Origin: Harmothoe impar
Lineage: Eukaryota > Annelida > Polychaeta > Phyllodocida > Polynoidae
Length of the DNA stretch: 64,000 bases
NCBI GenBank assembly: GCA_947462335.1
Contig: OX381714.1
Span: 33,442,025 to 33,506,024, forward strand
Direction of reading: 5' to 3'
This document shows positions 23,719 through 35,436 of the stretch, one piece after another; within the stretch, counting starts at the first letter, position 1; every line of letters starts with the position of its first letter. Below the pieces are notes generated by a model. That model was given only the letters and a program-made list of their open reading frames with translations. It was not told the origin of the DNA and did no database searches. Position numbers and translations under genes: made by a program.

Positions 23719-25548
23719 AGGTACAGTACGTGTGAGACTTGGTACTGTATATATCCATGACAGAGCCGAGTGTAGCAGAACGAGCTGTAACCCTGTCTGA
23801 CACTAATATTAAGTCTCACAGGTTCTATATCTCACTTATTTCACGGCTGAAAGCAATATATTTAAGGCAACCCTTTTTGCTAGACTGACACTGTGGTACA
23901 CAGAAGAGAATAAGCATCCTTATAGACAGACAATAACGTGTACGTGAACTTATTATGTAAATGGTACTTAAGAATTGCTGCTGTGTTTTGTGAAGTCTAT
24001 TTTCAGGTTTACTATTTAGTTTAGTATCTAAGGTCCACCACATATTACGTAATAGATACAAATAGATGCAGATACTTGGAATTAGTTGGAGGGGTAGTCT
24101 TTATACCTCAATCCAACTCCTGAAGCTATTGTTTGTACACTAGGTGCAATTTGGACTTCATTCTGTAATGTACGTCCCAGTAGTATCGCTATACATCCTT
24201 ATACGCCATTACACATTATTATAAAAAATATAAAGTTAAATGTGCACTAAATGACATACTTAGATAGTGCCTTTGATAAGAAGCTCATGACCTTGGCTTA
24301 TGATTAACCCACCTCTGATTACAGACTAGATAAGACTGAAAAGATCCACCTTTTTAAGTAGGGAAAGGTGTGTTTTACGGTTAAGTGTCACGTGGGAGGA
24401 CCTTATCCTACTGATAAAGATTTCCAATCCTTCAAAAACAAAACAAAAGTTAATAAGAAGTCAATAGAGGTCCCATGACCAGCTATATTATATAAACTGT
24501 AGCAAAAGTGGACCTACAGGGTTGGAATTATGTGACGTCAATTAACTCTTATGTTCTATTGCAATTCATATTAAATCACTAGTGGGTTATATTGCATCAC
24601 TGAAAAGAAGCAAATGATACTGCAAAATGTAATTGACATTATAATGTTAATAGTGATTTAGTTATTAAGGTAGCAGATTTTATGTCCCAATATTTTTAGG
24701 TATCATCATTCTTTGGGCGAATTAGTGAAGGATATCAATGTTTGTCTGATTGTGTGGGAGTAGGTCATGTGTATTACAATTATGACGTACATGTATTGTG
24801 AGTTGGTATGGCCTTGTGGCTGTGTAGGTGCACGTGTACTAAGTGGCCATGGCCTACATAGAAAATAGACACAGAGTGTTCCCGTCTGTCACTCCCCGTG
24901 TGAGGGTCTGGGATGATGGCTGTCATACTTAGGGAGTGATTTTTTTTAAACAGAGGGGTGGGTGGGTTGTAGGGGGGATTTGGTGGGGGACAAGGAAAAT
25001 ATGGACCCTTTGAGAAGATGGGGGGGGGGGGGGCAAAAAAAATGTCACAGCTTGAAAGAGCCCATCATGCATTACTAAAGCTCGCAAGGGGTTGGCGGCG
25101 CTCAATTTCAAGACCGAAAAGATTTCGGGCCCTCTCCTAAAAAATATTCACGACCCGATAATTCACCTTTTTTATCGGTATACATGAGCAAGTGATCTGT
25201 AACCCATCTGATCACCTAATACATGCATGGCACAGAGGGTTTAGAACTAGACCTTTCTGCACATCCTGTTAGATATGGGTATAGATCTCCCACACCCACT
25301 ATGGGCCCCACCATGGGTAAAAATCGACACGCGCGACATGGCAACGCGGCCCTTTTAAAAATCGACACGGGCGACAAAGCCCTTTTAAAAATCGACGGAC
25401 ACAGAAAAGTTAGGGATAAAAAGCGACCTATAGAAATTTGTCTCTTGAGTTCCTATTTACATAAAAAGTGACGCAGTGACATGGTGTTTCCCCTAACAAG
25501 TGACGCAGTGACACGGCCAAAAATCTGAGTACCCATGTAGAGGCACCA
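23719..25548. other. AT-rich intronic or intergenic DNA
   Basis: Mostly unique. A plus-strand segment at 24,700-24,759 has an excellent acceptor and a usable donor but is open in two frames, so it is not called. A G run lies at about 25,020. The part 25,310-25,540 carries the degenerate ATCGACACGG repeat also seen near 20,500. Confidence 0.35.
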
Positions 25549-25704
25549 CTAAGGTGGGTGAATTAAGACATGATGGTGTGAGCTATGTCTACACACCAAT
25601 GAGCAGTCAAGTGGTGTCCAGAGGTCCTCCATAGGTTCAAGTAGTGCAACCCTCCCCCTCCGTGAGGTGCAACTTGGGGTTAGGTATTGTTGCCACTCCC
25701 TGCT
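25549..25704 (-). CDS. candidate terminal exon, minus strand
   Basis: A very long pyrimidine tract (TTTTTTCCCTCTCACCCTCA) leads to an acceptor at TGTAAG. It is followed by a 51-residue open frame to TAG containing EWQQYLTPSC and ALLEPMEDLWTPLDCS. A second frame is open for 20 codons from a nearby AG. An internal GTGTGT after about 100 bases is a possible donor. No family recognised. Confidence 0.28.
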   Translation of the reverse strand, partial: SREWQQYLTPSCTSRRGRVALLEPMEDLWTPLDCSLVCRHSSHHHVLIHPP

Positions 25705-26184
25705 CTTACATGAAGGTCGATAGGATGAGGGTGAGAGGGAAAAAAACTGTAGTGATTTATTGAAAGAGGTTGCAGGGGCTATATGTTTGTTATGTGTAGT
25801 CTTGCCAGTTGGCCCTGGTCTCACTTGTTGTACATGTACTTAGTGTAGCTAAGGTCAGCTGTCCCCTCCTACATCTATCTATTTCACCCTGAGGCCGAAT
25901 TTGTGTAGCAGTAAATTAGAAAACCTGGTTGTAAGTTAGTGTAGAATGGTCGACACTGTCACAGCTCTAACCAGGACAGTGGGCATGTATTACTGCGACT
26001 GTGCAAATAACTAAGTCTTCTCCGGATGAACATTATATTAAAAAATAAGGATAATAAATTATAAACACCGAAACTGAACCTTGCAACTGGGAAGCACCTC
26101 GACCTGATATTGATACTATCAAAATAGGATGCTGTGGTATTGGAACATGAAATTTATTGGATCCCAAATGTACTTTCAATATTG

Positions 26185-26770
26185 TTTTAAGCCACAGAGT
26201 ATCAGTGCTACCATGTCTTTAAACCTCAGTGTACCAGAGAGTAGCAGTGCTGCCATGTCTTTAAACCAAAGAGTAGCAGTGCTGCCATGTCTTTAAACCA
26301 GAGAGTAGCAGTGCTGTCATGTCTTTAAGAGTAGAAGTGCTGCCGTATCTTTAAACCACAGAGGTGAAGTGCTGTCATGTCTTTAACCAAAGAGTAGAAG
26401 TGCTGTCATGTCTTTAACCAAATAGTAGAAGTGATGTCATGTCTTTAACCAAAGAGTAGAAGTACCGCCGTATCTTTTACCAAAGAGTAGAAGTGCTGTC
26501 ATGTCTTTAAACCACAGTGTAGAAGTGCTGTCATGTCTTTAAACCACAGAGTAGCAGTACTGTCATGTATTTAACCAAAGAGTAGAATTACTGCCGTATC
26601 TTTAAACCACAGAGTAGAAGTGCTGTCATGTCTTTAACCAAAGAGTAGAAGTGCTGCCGTGTCTTTAACCAAGGAGTAGAAGTGCTGTCATGTCTTTAAC
26701 CAAAGAGTAGAAGTACTGCCGTATCTTAAACCACAGTGTCGAAGTGCTGCCATGTCTTTGAACCCCAAGT
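26185..26770. repeat. 31-33-bp tandem repeat, about 17 copies
   Basis: The unit contains GTAGAAGTGCTGTCATGTCT and TTAACCAAAGA. There are two unit subtypes, GTAGCAGTGCTGCC and GTAGAAGTGCTGTC, with single-base indels throughout. Confidence 0.9.
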
Positions 26771-27086
26771 GTGAAGAGGCCCGTTTTAACAGTCCATCCA
26801 TCTAAACGTACACAAATATATCACCTTCCCCTGCTGAGAAATCCACCTAGACATACCAGCAGCACAGGGTTGTCCCTTACTTTGGAGGAAAAATTGCAAA
26901 ACACAATTAATGTAAAAAGGTTTTGTAGTAGTACAGTTTACCACCATGGTAACCTCGCAATAGTCCATTTCCTAAGAATCCGGCTGTAGTGATTGACATG
27001 TGGGTATTGTCAACGATTAGGACTAAACGTTTAATCTTCTTAAGATTGAACTACGGTGTTCACCAAGATGACACTCCCGTTACTAC

Positions 27087-27267
27087 CAGGGGCGGATCCA
27101 GAAGGGGTGGTCTAGGGGGGGGGGGCACAGCGAAGAAAATTTGGTCTAGGGGGGCAGAGGCCGGATCCTGTACTACATTTCCTATAGTTAAGGGTCATAC
27201 CAAGGGTCCCTTTTCAGGGAGTCTAGGGGGGCACGTGCCCCCAGGCCACCCCCTGGATCCGCCCCTG
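27087..27267. mobile_element. hAT-like MITE with CAGGGGCGGATCC ends
   Basis: 181 bp. Inverted ends CAGGGGCGGATCCAG and CTGGATCCGCCCCTG, flanked on both sides by ACTAC, which I read as a 5-bp target duplication. The interior is G-rich (GGTCTAGGGGGG). The CAGGG terminus is typical of hAT elements. hAT duplications are usually 8 bp, so the assignment is tentative. Confidence 0.8.
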
Positions 27268-27588
27268 ACTACCTACTCCATCGTGTTTATTTCATATAAT
27301 TCCTGGTGCAAATGGTGTAAATGGAGGATACAATATTTAACCCATCCATAGAGCGTGTCATGTAACATGCCTATATGACTAGGCATTCATCCCTAATATT
27401 CTACAAAATTTAAGAATTATATTAATAATTAACACACATTTACAAAAAGAAAGATGAGTGAAATGAAATAAAACCCCGTGCTATTTGCGTTCTATGACAA
27501 GGACATCTACTTAGTAAGGTGGTTCAATAGCGATTTCAAACAGTAATGTTATAAACGAGTTATGCCTTTAGCACACATAAATAAGCTA
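27268..27588. other. AT-rich, nothing recognised
   Basis: Unique AT-rich sequence with an AATAAA on the plus strand near 27,467. No exon or repeat seen. Confidence 0.4.
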
Positions 27589-27753
27589 CTAGAGTATGAG
27601 TAGCTCTGACTCTGCTCTGAGCTGGTAGTTATTCTGCAGGACAGGAGAGGAATCTGGTCCTATATAAATCAAACCTGGGCACAAGTTCTCCCCTGGGAGC
27701 TCACCCCAGGCCACATCACTCCTCACACTGAAGACATCACCACCTTCACCTGA
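27589..27753 (-). CDS. candidate exon, minus strand, possibly terminal
   Basis: A C-rich tract with CCTAACGCCCAG is the acceptor. A 54-residue frame then runs to TAG. It includes SGEGGDVFSVRSDVAWGELP and VLQNNYQLRAESELLIL. A strong internal donor (CCTGGG|GTGAGC) would instead make it a 49-base internal exon ending in phase 1. Its phase 0 start fits the phase 0 end of the exon at 28,307-28,467. Function unknown. Confidence 0.35.
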   Translation of the reverse strand, partial: SGEGGDVFSVRSDVAWGELPGENLCPGLIYIGPDSSPVLQNNYQLRAESELLIL

Positions 27754-28306
27754 CTGGGCGTTAGGGGGGTCGGGGGTGGGTGAGTAGGGGGGGGGGGTAT
27801 AGCAAAATTCCATGTGTACACCCACAAAAACATTGACAGTAATATATTACCTGTGTCTCACCATAGGCGCATAGCTCGATGTATCATACGGTAATTAGAT
27901 GACATGATTGTATCATATAAGCCTACATATCAAATCACTACAATGTATATTGTAATTTGTCCAGCCAGGCCTCAGTGTGTTGTTTTTTCCTGTGTCACAT
28001 ATATATGCTACTCATTCCAAGTAGTGTACCAATTATGAAGATGTACACGTAGTACTGTACTTATTTTGACATAGCACTGTATTTATTTTGACGTATATTG
28101 TTTTCATTAATATTATCAATCTTATTAGAGATAAGCATTCTACATTTTAAATCTATATTTGATATTAATTTTCTTTCCAATAAAATAAAGGACAGACAAC
28201 ACGTGGTAGTTGCCTCAATGCAATAAGAACTCCTGCGGTAAATATGGAGACTGTATCTGCAGCATTAGTAACATGAGCTAAATGCCTTGTGGCACATGCC
28301 TATCAC

Positions 28307-28467
28307 CCCAGGTAGAACGGTTCTACATATCTGGCTGTTATCAAGCGGCTGAGTAGACCGACCAGACACTGGGCTTATCACTTCAGCTGTGAGACTCTGT
28401 CTTAAGTCCTTAGTATGGTCTTCTAAATCTAAGCTACTCCCTGGAGGGGGTACACTCTCTGCAGCCA
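28307..28467 (-). CDS. candidate internal exon, phase 1 to 0
   Basis: 161 bases between TGAACCTCAG and CTACCTGGG|GTGATA. It reads 53 residues, starting AAESVPPPGSSLDLEDHTKD and ending STQPLDNSQICRTVLPG, with a composition typical of a disordered linker. The donor is only fair. If it is not used, the frame continues 14 codons to TAA at 28,265. Frame-compatible with 27,589-27,753. Confidence 0.42.
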
Positions 28468-28696
28468 CTGAGGTTCATAGTATCAGCAGCATGGGGGCTT
28501 GGCAACGATGGGTATATCTTAATTTGTACTCAACAGCCCTTGTTAGCCAAAACCACAAGGGAGGAAATTGGGGTTTTGCCCATTATATATATAGCCATAG
28601 TTACCCTTATGCCTCACCCCCATCATTGCCCTGGTAGAGATATACAGTATAGCAAAAGATGAGGACCATGGAGTATAGAATTAGAAAGTAGTATAC

Positions 28697-28756
28697 AATG
28701 TAGGTCCTGCAGGCACGGTGGTCCAGGCTCCCTCCTCCTGTGTTTAGTGGTGTGTC
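28697..28756 (-). CDS. candidate 60-base exon, minus strand
   Basis: Acceptor GACTTTTATACACTGG...ACCACCAG, then 20 codons reading DTPLNTGGGSLDHRACRTYI, then ATT|GTATAC, a weak donor. Phase 0 at both ends. Not recognised. Confidence 0.25.
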
Positions 28757-28914
28757 CTGGTGGTGTACCAGTGTATAAAAGTCAACTACCTCCACTCAGA
28801 GGCTACCAGAGACTGACCTCCTCCAGGGTCTTATCACTCACTACAAACACCCCTCCATAGTACACCACCAGCCACTACTAGTATCTGGTACTGCTGCTGC
28901 TATCACTGCTCACA

Positions 28915-29372
28915 CAGGGTTGCCACTGTCAGGGAAAATGTCAGGGAAAATATTTTTCGTTCCAGGTCAGAGAAATGTCAGGGAATTTCAAATAATATTT
29001 TCTGAAAATGTCAGGGAAAATACTATTTTGTCAGGGAAAATCTTTGAAGTACCAAAGAAAGTCACCTGTTTTCTCTGAAAAGGCCTATATTTCACTATGA
29101 TCTTAAGGGAGAAAAATATCTAAATCCTCAAAAAGGAGAGGGATAACATTTTTGCGTGCACGGGATACACAAAACCCCTGTAGTTAAATAATGACCACTT
29201 GCTAAATAGACGATAACTTTAAAAAGAGTGCATATTCATAGTTGGAGGGCATTTAAAAACATAGGGTTTATGTCGCGATTGTCAGGGATATTTGATGTAA
29301 TGTCAGGGAAATTTGATGTAATGTCAGGGAAAAGTCAGGAAATTTGAATCTACCTTGTCGGTGGCAACCCTG
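28915..29372. mobile_element. CAGGGTTGCCAC element, 458 bp
   Basis: Inverted ends CAGGGTTGCCACTGTCAGGG and GTGGCAACCCTG. The interior is built from many copies of TGTCAGGGAAA at both sides. No transposase. The CAGGG end suggests a hAT-related MITE. A relative with GTCATGGAA subrepeats begins at 29,582, and another lies at 39,372-39,640. Confidence 0.75.
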
Positions 29373-29433
29373 TTACATGCAGGGGCAGGAAGGAAAGTCT
29401 TTATGACAGAATAAGAGATGCCACTTTCCTTAC

Positions 29434-29472
29434 CTTTTCGCTAGAATTTCTGCATTAGATAATATTGATTTC
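29434..29472 (-). CDS. candidate 39-base exon, minus strand
   Basis: Strong acceptor (GGTCATTCTTTTGTAG) and strong donor (GCGAAAAG|GTAAGG). One frame is open and reads KSILSNAEILAK, phase 2 at both ends, so the exon could be skipped without changing frame. The length suits a microexon-like cassette. No family recognised. Confidence 0.33.
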
Positions 29473-30485
29473 CTACAAAAGAATGACCAAAATGGTGAGA
29501 TGTCCTTGTGGACTAGGGATTGGCATCTGACAACAGGGCCTCTTACTGCCTGCTGACCACCCTCAAATAGCAGATAAATGACAGGGTTCCCACATGTCAT
29601 GGAAAGTCATGGAATGTCATGGAATTTGAAAGCTGTCTGGAAAGTCATGGAATGTCATGGAATTTTGTAAGAAATTGCCATGTGTCATGGAATGTCATGG
29701 AAAATGAAAATAATGGGATTAATATCACAAATCTCCTAGAAATGTATAATATGTACAAAATTCATAATTCAAACAGGTAGTACAGTGGGTAGCTATGTAG
29801 TCCAATCAATGTCAATGTTAACATGGCAACCACTAATGAGATTGGTTAATGTTAAATGGCACAATGTCCTTAGTTTCCAGTGTCTCTGACCAGGGGTCTA
29901 ACCCTGAGGTACGTGAGATCAAATGTCACACTAATGAGTAGACGTGACATAGTTTGACACCTTTCTCACATGCATCTGACAGCTAGAAATTATGATCAAA
30001 TCATTCGTGAATGCCTCGGAATATTGAATAACTTGGTCATACTTGTTCTACGTTCTTAAATACACCTATGGACCTACAGGTTTGGAACCTTTCATGAAAT
30101 GTGTAACCTTCCGGTGGATATCCAAAATATAATGTCATTATGATATTAATGATATCCAAAATATAATGTCATTAGGTTTCCTATATATGTAAATGAATAA
30201 AGCAGGGGCTGTTATTATGTGATAACCTTGGTGTTTAGATCATTCGATATTGTATAATTTAGTCATGTTTCCTAGAATAAAGTGAGGTGTTATAGCACAT
30301 GCCCTACATGATGCAGGCCTCCGTCTGACTCATTACCATTAGATAAGAATAGCCTGACAGCGGGTGTTATGTCCAACAATACCGTTAACACATGACTGGG
30401 TTTGTAACATGTCCATTCACAGCCCACTGACCTCAACATGCTGTATCTATTCTATGAAAAGTCGCACCTGAACTACCCGTATGTA
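29473..30485. other. repeat fragments and unique DNA
   Basis: 29,582-29,720 begins CAGGGTTCCCACATGTCATGG and repeats GTCATGGAATGTCATGGAA, a relative of the element at 28,915 with no opposite end found. At 30,118-30,172 a 24-bp stretch containing GATATCCAAAATATAATGTC is directly duplicated. The rest is unique. Confidence 0.5.
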
Positions 30486-31695
30486 AAGGTATACACCAGG
30501 GTTTGGTCAATTCTGATCTACCCATAGTATCTCTTAATCACTTGGGATTATATTATTTTGATATATTATGATATCATAGAAGCAAAGAAATCAATACCTC
30601 AAAGTGCTAGATTTTGATACATAGACATTTGAACATAGACATTTTACTATTACCGCGTATGGGTAAACCCCTTTTTTTTCAATGTTTTTCAAATTTTTGA
30701 AAGATTGACCCATGATATCTCAACCAAACTTCTCAGATCTTTAGGGGAGATTATATGCAACATAATTAATCCATGAAAATAGGTAGTCATAGGTGAAGCC
30801 AGAGAGCTATGACTGATATAGGGAAAAATCACAAAATTATAATAATTCTATTTTCGCTACATTTTGCAACATAGACAAAAATTTGGCCAACATTTTGTAA
30901 TCAAAACCTTAGCCATCTGTACATAGCAAAAGATATGTTTTACAATAAAATAGTTTGGGATTTATTCAAATATTTTTTAGTCAGGCTAGACACCTATAAT
31001 AGCTTTGGGCACAGCTTTTTGAAGCAGAGTAAAACAGTGACAAGATGTGTACAATGCCATAGTTAGGTATTTAAAGGGTTAGTAAGGCCACACTTTTTTT
31101 TTATTTGGGTTACGGGCCCGCCGCACTAGGAAAGGCCAAAATCGGAATAAAAATAAAATTTGGAATTTACACTTTTTTTTTTATTTCCTCCGATCTCTAT
31201 TCCAGAGAAAACAAAATAAAGAAAAAAATAAAAGATATGTAGTATGATATACCAATGGAAAGCTAAAATCGACAGGAAAACAACCACCTACCTTTCATTT
31301 AGGTAAAATGGGAATACAAATTTTCTCAACTTTTGAAGTAAATTTTTTCAATATTTCTGTTCACTCAGAAAATATTGTATTTAAAATATTCGATCGTCCT
31401 TTCTTTTGTGGATTTTTATTTTATTTTTCCCTCCATCATTGGGATATTGAAACTTTCCGTATAGCAAATAAATAAAATACCCATGGGCCAACTTTTATTT
31501 TATTTTTTATTTCTTTTATTTCGTCCTCCGTGCGTTGATAAATAATTGAGGAGTCCGTAACCCAAATAAAAAAAAAAGTGTGGCCTAAAGGTGAGTTAGA
31601 TGATATGCAAAAGGGAGATATGCTTTTAGCATGGTTTTAGGTAGTTTCATTTTTTGCCACCAGGTGCCGTATGTGTAGACCCTGGTGTATACCTT
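30486..31695. mobile_element. TA-flanked inverted-repeat element, 1.21 kb
   Basis: A 17-bp perfect inverted end, AAGGTATACACCAGGGT at the left and its complement at the right, with TA on each outer side. This is the target preference of Tc1/mariner. The interior is AT-rich without a transposase frame and contains the younger element at 31,086-31,586. Confidence 0.8.
31086..31586. mobile_element. nested GGCCACAC element, about 500 bp
   Basis: Inverted ends of about 30 bp: GGCCACACTTTTTTTTTATT continuing to GGGTTACGG, and the complement at the right edge. It lies wholly inside the TA-flanked element at 30,486-31,695 and so inserted later. No open frame. Confidence 0.8.
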
Positions 31696-31974
31696 TAACC
31701 TGCATAACATGAGGTGTGAGATGAGAACCCCCAATAAATGAGGCGAATGTGAGGCAGTGTCCATTCTGTGGGGAGTACATTATACCTACGGTCTAGAGTA
31801 GATGGTAATACATGTACATACAAACAAACACACATGTGTGAACATGGCATCTAGTCCCGTGAATCTAGTCCAAAGTTGTTCAATTTATATACAAATGTAT
31901 CATTCATGACAATGCTAGGAATGTCAGAGGGTATTGGAATGTCATGCACTGTATAACCAGTCTAGCACAGCAAG

Positions 31975-32398
31975 TGAGCATACAGGAGGTGACTGACAGG
32001 AAGTCCTGTGCAGTCTGTAACAGCAGGTGACTGACAGGAAGTCTTGTACATTCTGTGACAGCAGGGTGACTGACAGGAAGTCCTGTACAGTCTGTAACAG
32101 CAGGTGACTGACAGGAAGTCTTGTACATTCTGTGACAGCAGGGTGACTGACAGGAAGTCCTGTACAGTCTGTAACAGCAGGTGACTGACAGGAAGTCCTG
32201 TACAGTCTGTAACAGCAGGTGACTGACAGGAAGTCCTGTACAGTCTGTAACAGCAGGTGACTGACAGGAAGTCCTGTACAGTCTGTAACAGCAGGGTGAC
32301 TGACAGGAAGTCCTGTACAGTCTGTAACAGCAGGTGACTGACAGGAAGTCCTGTACAGTCTGTAACAGCAGGGTGACTGACAGGTAGTCCTGCAGTCT
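31975..32398. repeat. 38-bp tandem repeat, first block
   Basis: About 11 copies containing CAGGAAGTCCTGTACAGTCT and GTAACAGCAGGTGACTGA. A GCAGGG variant adds one base. Long open minus frames (for example ending at 31,904) are periodic shadows. Confidence 0.92.
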
Positions 32399-32733
32399 TT
32401 GCCAAAACGTGCCGGACAGTGGCAATGTCCGCATAAAATGGCTCTGGTCCGGCAGAATGGCTGGTCTTGCCTGACCAGATGTCCTGCTGTTCATGGGCTT
32501 TCCAAAGCTGAAAGAATTATTCAAATATTCCATCTAGAACTGATGGTACATGTCATGGAGTACATACTATCATTTTGAGTTAATCAAAGCTATTTTTAAT
32601 TTCTATTTTCTATTATAAAATAACATATTATTTTCTTTCGGTATCCAGTCCTGTGGAAATCTGTCCGGTCCTGCGAAATTAGCAAGTTGCAGGACCGAAT
32701 GTCCAGCATGGTGAAAAAGTTTTCGCAAAGATT
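32393..32733. mobile_element. insertion splitting the 38-bp array
   Basis: Unrelated DNA of about 340 bp separates two blocks of the same array. Its ends form an imperfect inverted repeat, CTTTGCCAAAACGTGCCGGA at the left against CTTTGCGAAAAC read inward from the right. Inside, GGCAATGTCC and GGACCGAATGTCC repeat in inverted orientation. The open minus frame across it is not supported by splice sites. Confidence 0.6.
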
Positions 32734-32735
32734 GG

Positions 32736-32880
32736 TCCTGTACAGTCTGTAACAGCAGGTGACTGACAGGGAGTCCTGAACAGTCTGTAACAGCAGGTGA
32801 CTGACAGGAAGTCCTGTACAGTCTGTAACAGCAGGTGACTGACGGGGAGTCCTATACAGTATATATAATAGCAGGTGACA
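32736..32880. repeat. 38-bp tandem repeat, second block
   Basis: About four further copies of the unit at 31,975-32,398, more diverged (GGGAGTCCTGAACAG), continuing the array beyond the insertion. Confidence 0.9.
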
Positions 32881-33022
32881 GAGAGTCATGTGCAGAGTAT
32901 AAGCCGTCCTTAACAGCTGGGTAGAGCTGTCGATTGTTGCTGGCGTGCTGCCACTGTGTTATACACCAACAGCAGGTGAGGATTGAGCTAATGTTTGATG
33001 CTAGCCCCCTCCCATGGGTTAC

Positions 33023-33090
33023 CTCATCATACGACCTCTGACCTCCTCTGTGACCCCTGGATCTCATGCTGGCCCCGTGACGTCACCCAG
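33023..33090 (-). promoter_or_regulatory. CRE palindrome upstream of a possible first exon
   Basis: TGACGTCA at 33,078-33,085 is a perfect cAMP-response element. Ten bases downstream on the minus strand is ATG in acceptable context, opening MRSRGHRGGQRSYDE up to the donor GATGAG|GTAACC. This could be a short first coding exon. The same octamer also occurs in the ends of the GGGAACG transposon family, so chance or a transposon origin is possible. Confidence 0.2.
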
Positions 33091-33374
33091 AACACATGAT
33101 TCTTATTTGGGGAGGGGGATACAGTGCAATGGTAATGGAAGGTCCGTATGGTCCTTTCAAATTGTAATGGTCTTTGAATGTTTAATGCATCGTCTTCCTA
33201 GGGGAAAACTTATCATTATATTATCAGTTTCATATACATGTATACGACCATTACCCTGTGTGTAATTTATGCACAGCATAATGGTTAAATGTATGAAGCT
33301 TCGGGTAAGTAACAAGGCAAAACACATTTTCTGATTATTGAGAGGCGATTATATCATAACCGTACGTATACATA

Positions 33375-35436
33375 GGGAACGTTCACAAATGACGTCACCT
33401 GCTAGGGGGTGGGTGGGTCTTCGGGTTTAGTGACAAAAAGTGACATGGGGGTGGGGGGGTGTCAGGGTCTGTGTGACATCACCTTTTCAAGTCCAGACAT
33501 ATTTATGAATAAAAACAACAATATAGAGCATTGATGAAAATGAAAAAAAAAATTGACTAATTAGGCTGAGGGAATTCCACTGATATTGTGCCTATTATAG
33601 CTGATGTCAATGTAACAGTATCTCTGCTATCTAGCTGGGGTGGCAACTAATTGGCCATTTTCACACAGTGCAGAAAGTGATTTAGACCAGTCAGTCCTCA
33701 ATTTATAAATATGTCTATGATACTATATTTATCAGTGATGGGAATTTAGAGGTTATTCAGGTTTTAATATAGGCCTATCTGCATTTATGAATGATTACCT
33801 TAAATTCTTGCTTAGAGGCTGTGGCTAGTATGTGAGTCAGATCGTCAGTGTGGTTTATGGGACTGGACACTTTATAGTACAGCACTAAACTTGCCCTATT
33901 CATACCCCCTATGAGCCTTATAGAATTACCCTCAAGTTGAGGGGCTGCTAATACGCGAATAGGATTATACAGCAGAATTTACGGTAAATTCATACTCTAC
34001 TGTCATATATAAGTACCTCCAAGTTCTGCCATTATGTTCATTTAATTCCACCTTATCGAAAAAAGAACCAGCCTGTTAAAGAGGGCTAGTTACGGGCCAG
34101 CCCCAGGCACTTATACAGGATCTGGTGCTTGTATCCCAGCTTTATATCTGTCAGACACAAATGACTACACTCAAAAAATAAAGTCGTCTGCAGACTATTC
34201 TATGTGACAAGGTAGCGGGTGTTCTAACTATAGTTGTCAGATAAAGCACCTACTTGGCCTGTGCCAGCCCAAAGCCTGATGTATGCCAGCCCTAGACTGG
34301 TCAACCAGGGCCTGATTCAGGATTCCCCCTGTAGGTGGTGTTAGTATAGAATGCATTATGTATAAAGTGAGGGGATGAGTTGCATAATTTCTATGTTGAT
34401 CTTTATCATAATTATGGAAATACACATGCATGCTTTGGAGAATCTTGAGAATAACCTATTGGGGATGCTATAAAATTTAAAAGATTCAAAGTTTTGATAT
34501 TATTAAGACAAAACAAATATGTGTTGGGCATAGACACCTCTTTTGTGTTTATTTCAATAGTACAATAGCTGCAAGGAAACTCTCATAGGTATGACACCCA
34601 CATATATGTGTTAACAGTCTGTTACTGAGGACTAGAAATACTCTGATACAGACTTTGGGGACATGGCAGGGATTCCCCTAACATACATGCCTCTATGAAT
34701 TAACTATTACAAACCTGAGAATTGGAGACATGGACAGTAATTATGCCTAGGTTCAGAACCCAATGAGCTCTACCTGCAGTGAAGTAGAGGTTATAGTGCA
34801 CAAGTAAATCCTTGAAGGGCTGCATTGTGTTTTAAGGTGCTATGCTCTATGTTATCATAATACATGAATTCAGCCTTGGTAAGTATACTCACCTAACTGT
34901 TAATACATTTCCAAAGGGTCGGCGTGATATATGAATGCAGTTTTGATGAAGAGACTCGCCAGGTTCACATTCATGCATCATGCTGACAAAACGATTAAAG
35001 CATATTTAAAGTAGTTTGCAGCCAATAAAGGGTTAACTATTCTAGAGTTGTGAATTCGACGACCCTAGACTTGTCATTTGGAGTGGGCCACCACCTAGGC
35101 TAAAATTGTCAGTTAGATGAGTCTAGTGTTGTCTTGTGGGATGGTAACTTGGTAGGTCCTCAGGTAGACAACCTTTAACTCGTATATTTTAACTCTTCTT
35201 ATAAGACGACTATTTGACAAGTTTGGATCCCTTTATTTTATCAGTGTAGTATTAAATATGATCTGTGTAAGACGATGCATTTCGAGGTTTCACTAGGGGA
35301 GGGGGGGGGGGGTCTTTAAAATTTGTGACGTCTTTTTAAGGGGGGTTATTGCTGGTAGGTGACAAAAGGTGACAAGGGGGTGGGGGGGGTCCTGAAAATG
35401 GCCCAAAAAAAGGTGACGTCATTTGTGAATGTTCCC
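33375..35436. mobile_element. GGGAACGTTCACAAATGACG family, copy 2
   Basis: The same ends and inner G-rich arms as copy 1, with close identity over the first 340 bp. About 1.45 kb of extra DNA follows TATGAATGATTA. It includes an inverted-repeat piece at about 33,797-33,987 (TTACCTTAAATTCTTGC and GAATTTACGGTAA) and a CCCTTTAAGG-family piece at about 34,850-35,035. Copy 1 lacks these, so they are later insertions or captured DNA. Confidence 0.75.

Noticed and set aside
24700..24759. Plus-strand 60-base exon candidate
   Set aside because: Very good acceptor, but two different frames are open and the donor is mediocre.
31904..32533. 209-codon and 147-codon minus-strand frames
   Set aside because: They are made almost wholly of the 38-bp array read in rotating frames.
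34234..34332. Minus-strand exon-like segment with branch site ACTAAC
   Set aside because: It lies inside copy 2 of the GGGAACG transposon, in DNA absent from copy 1, so a host exon is unlikely.
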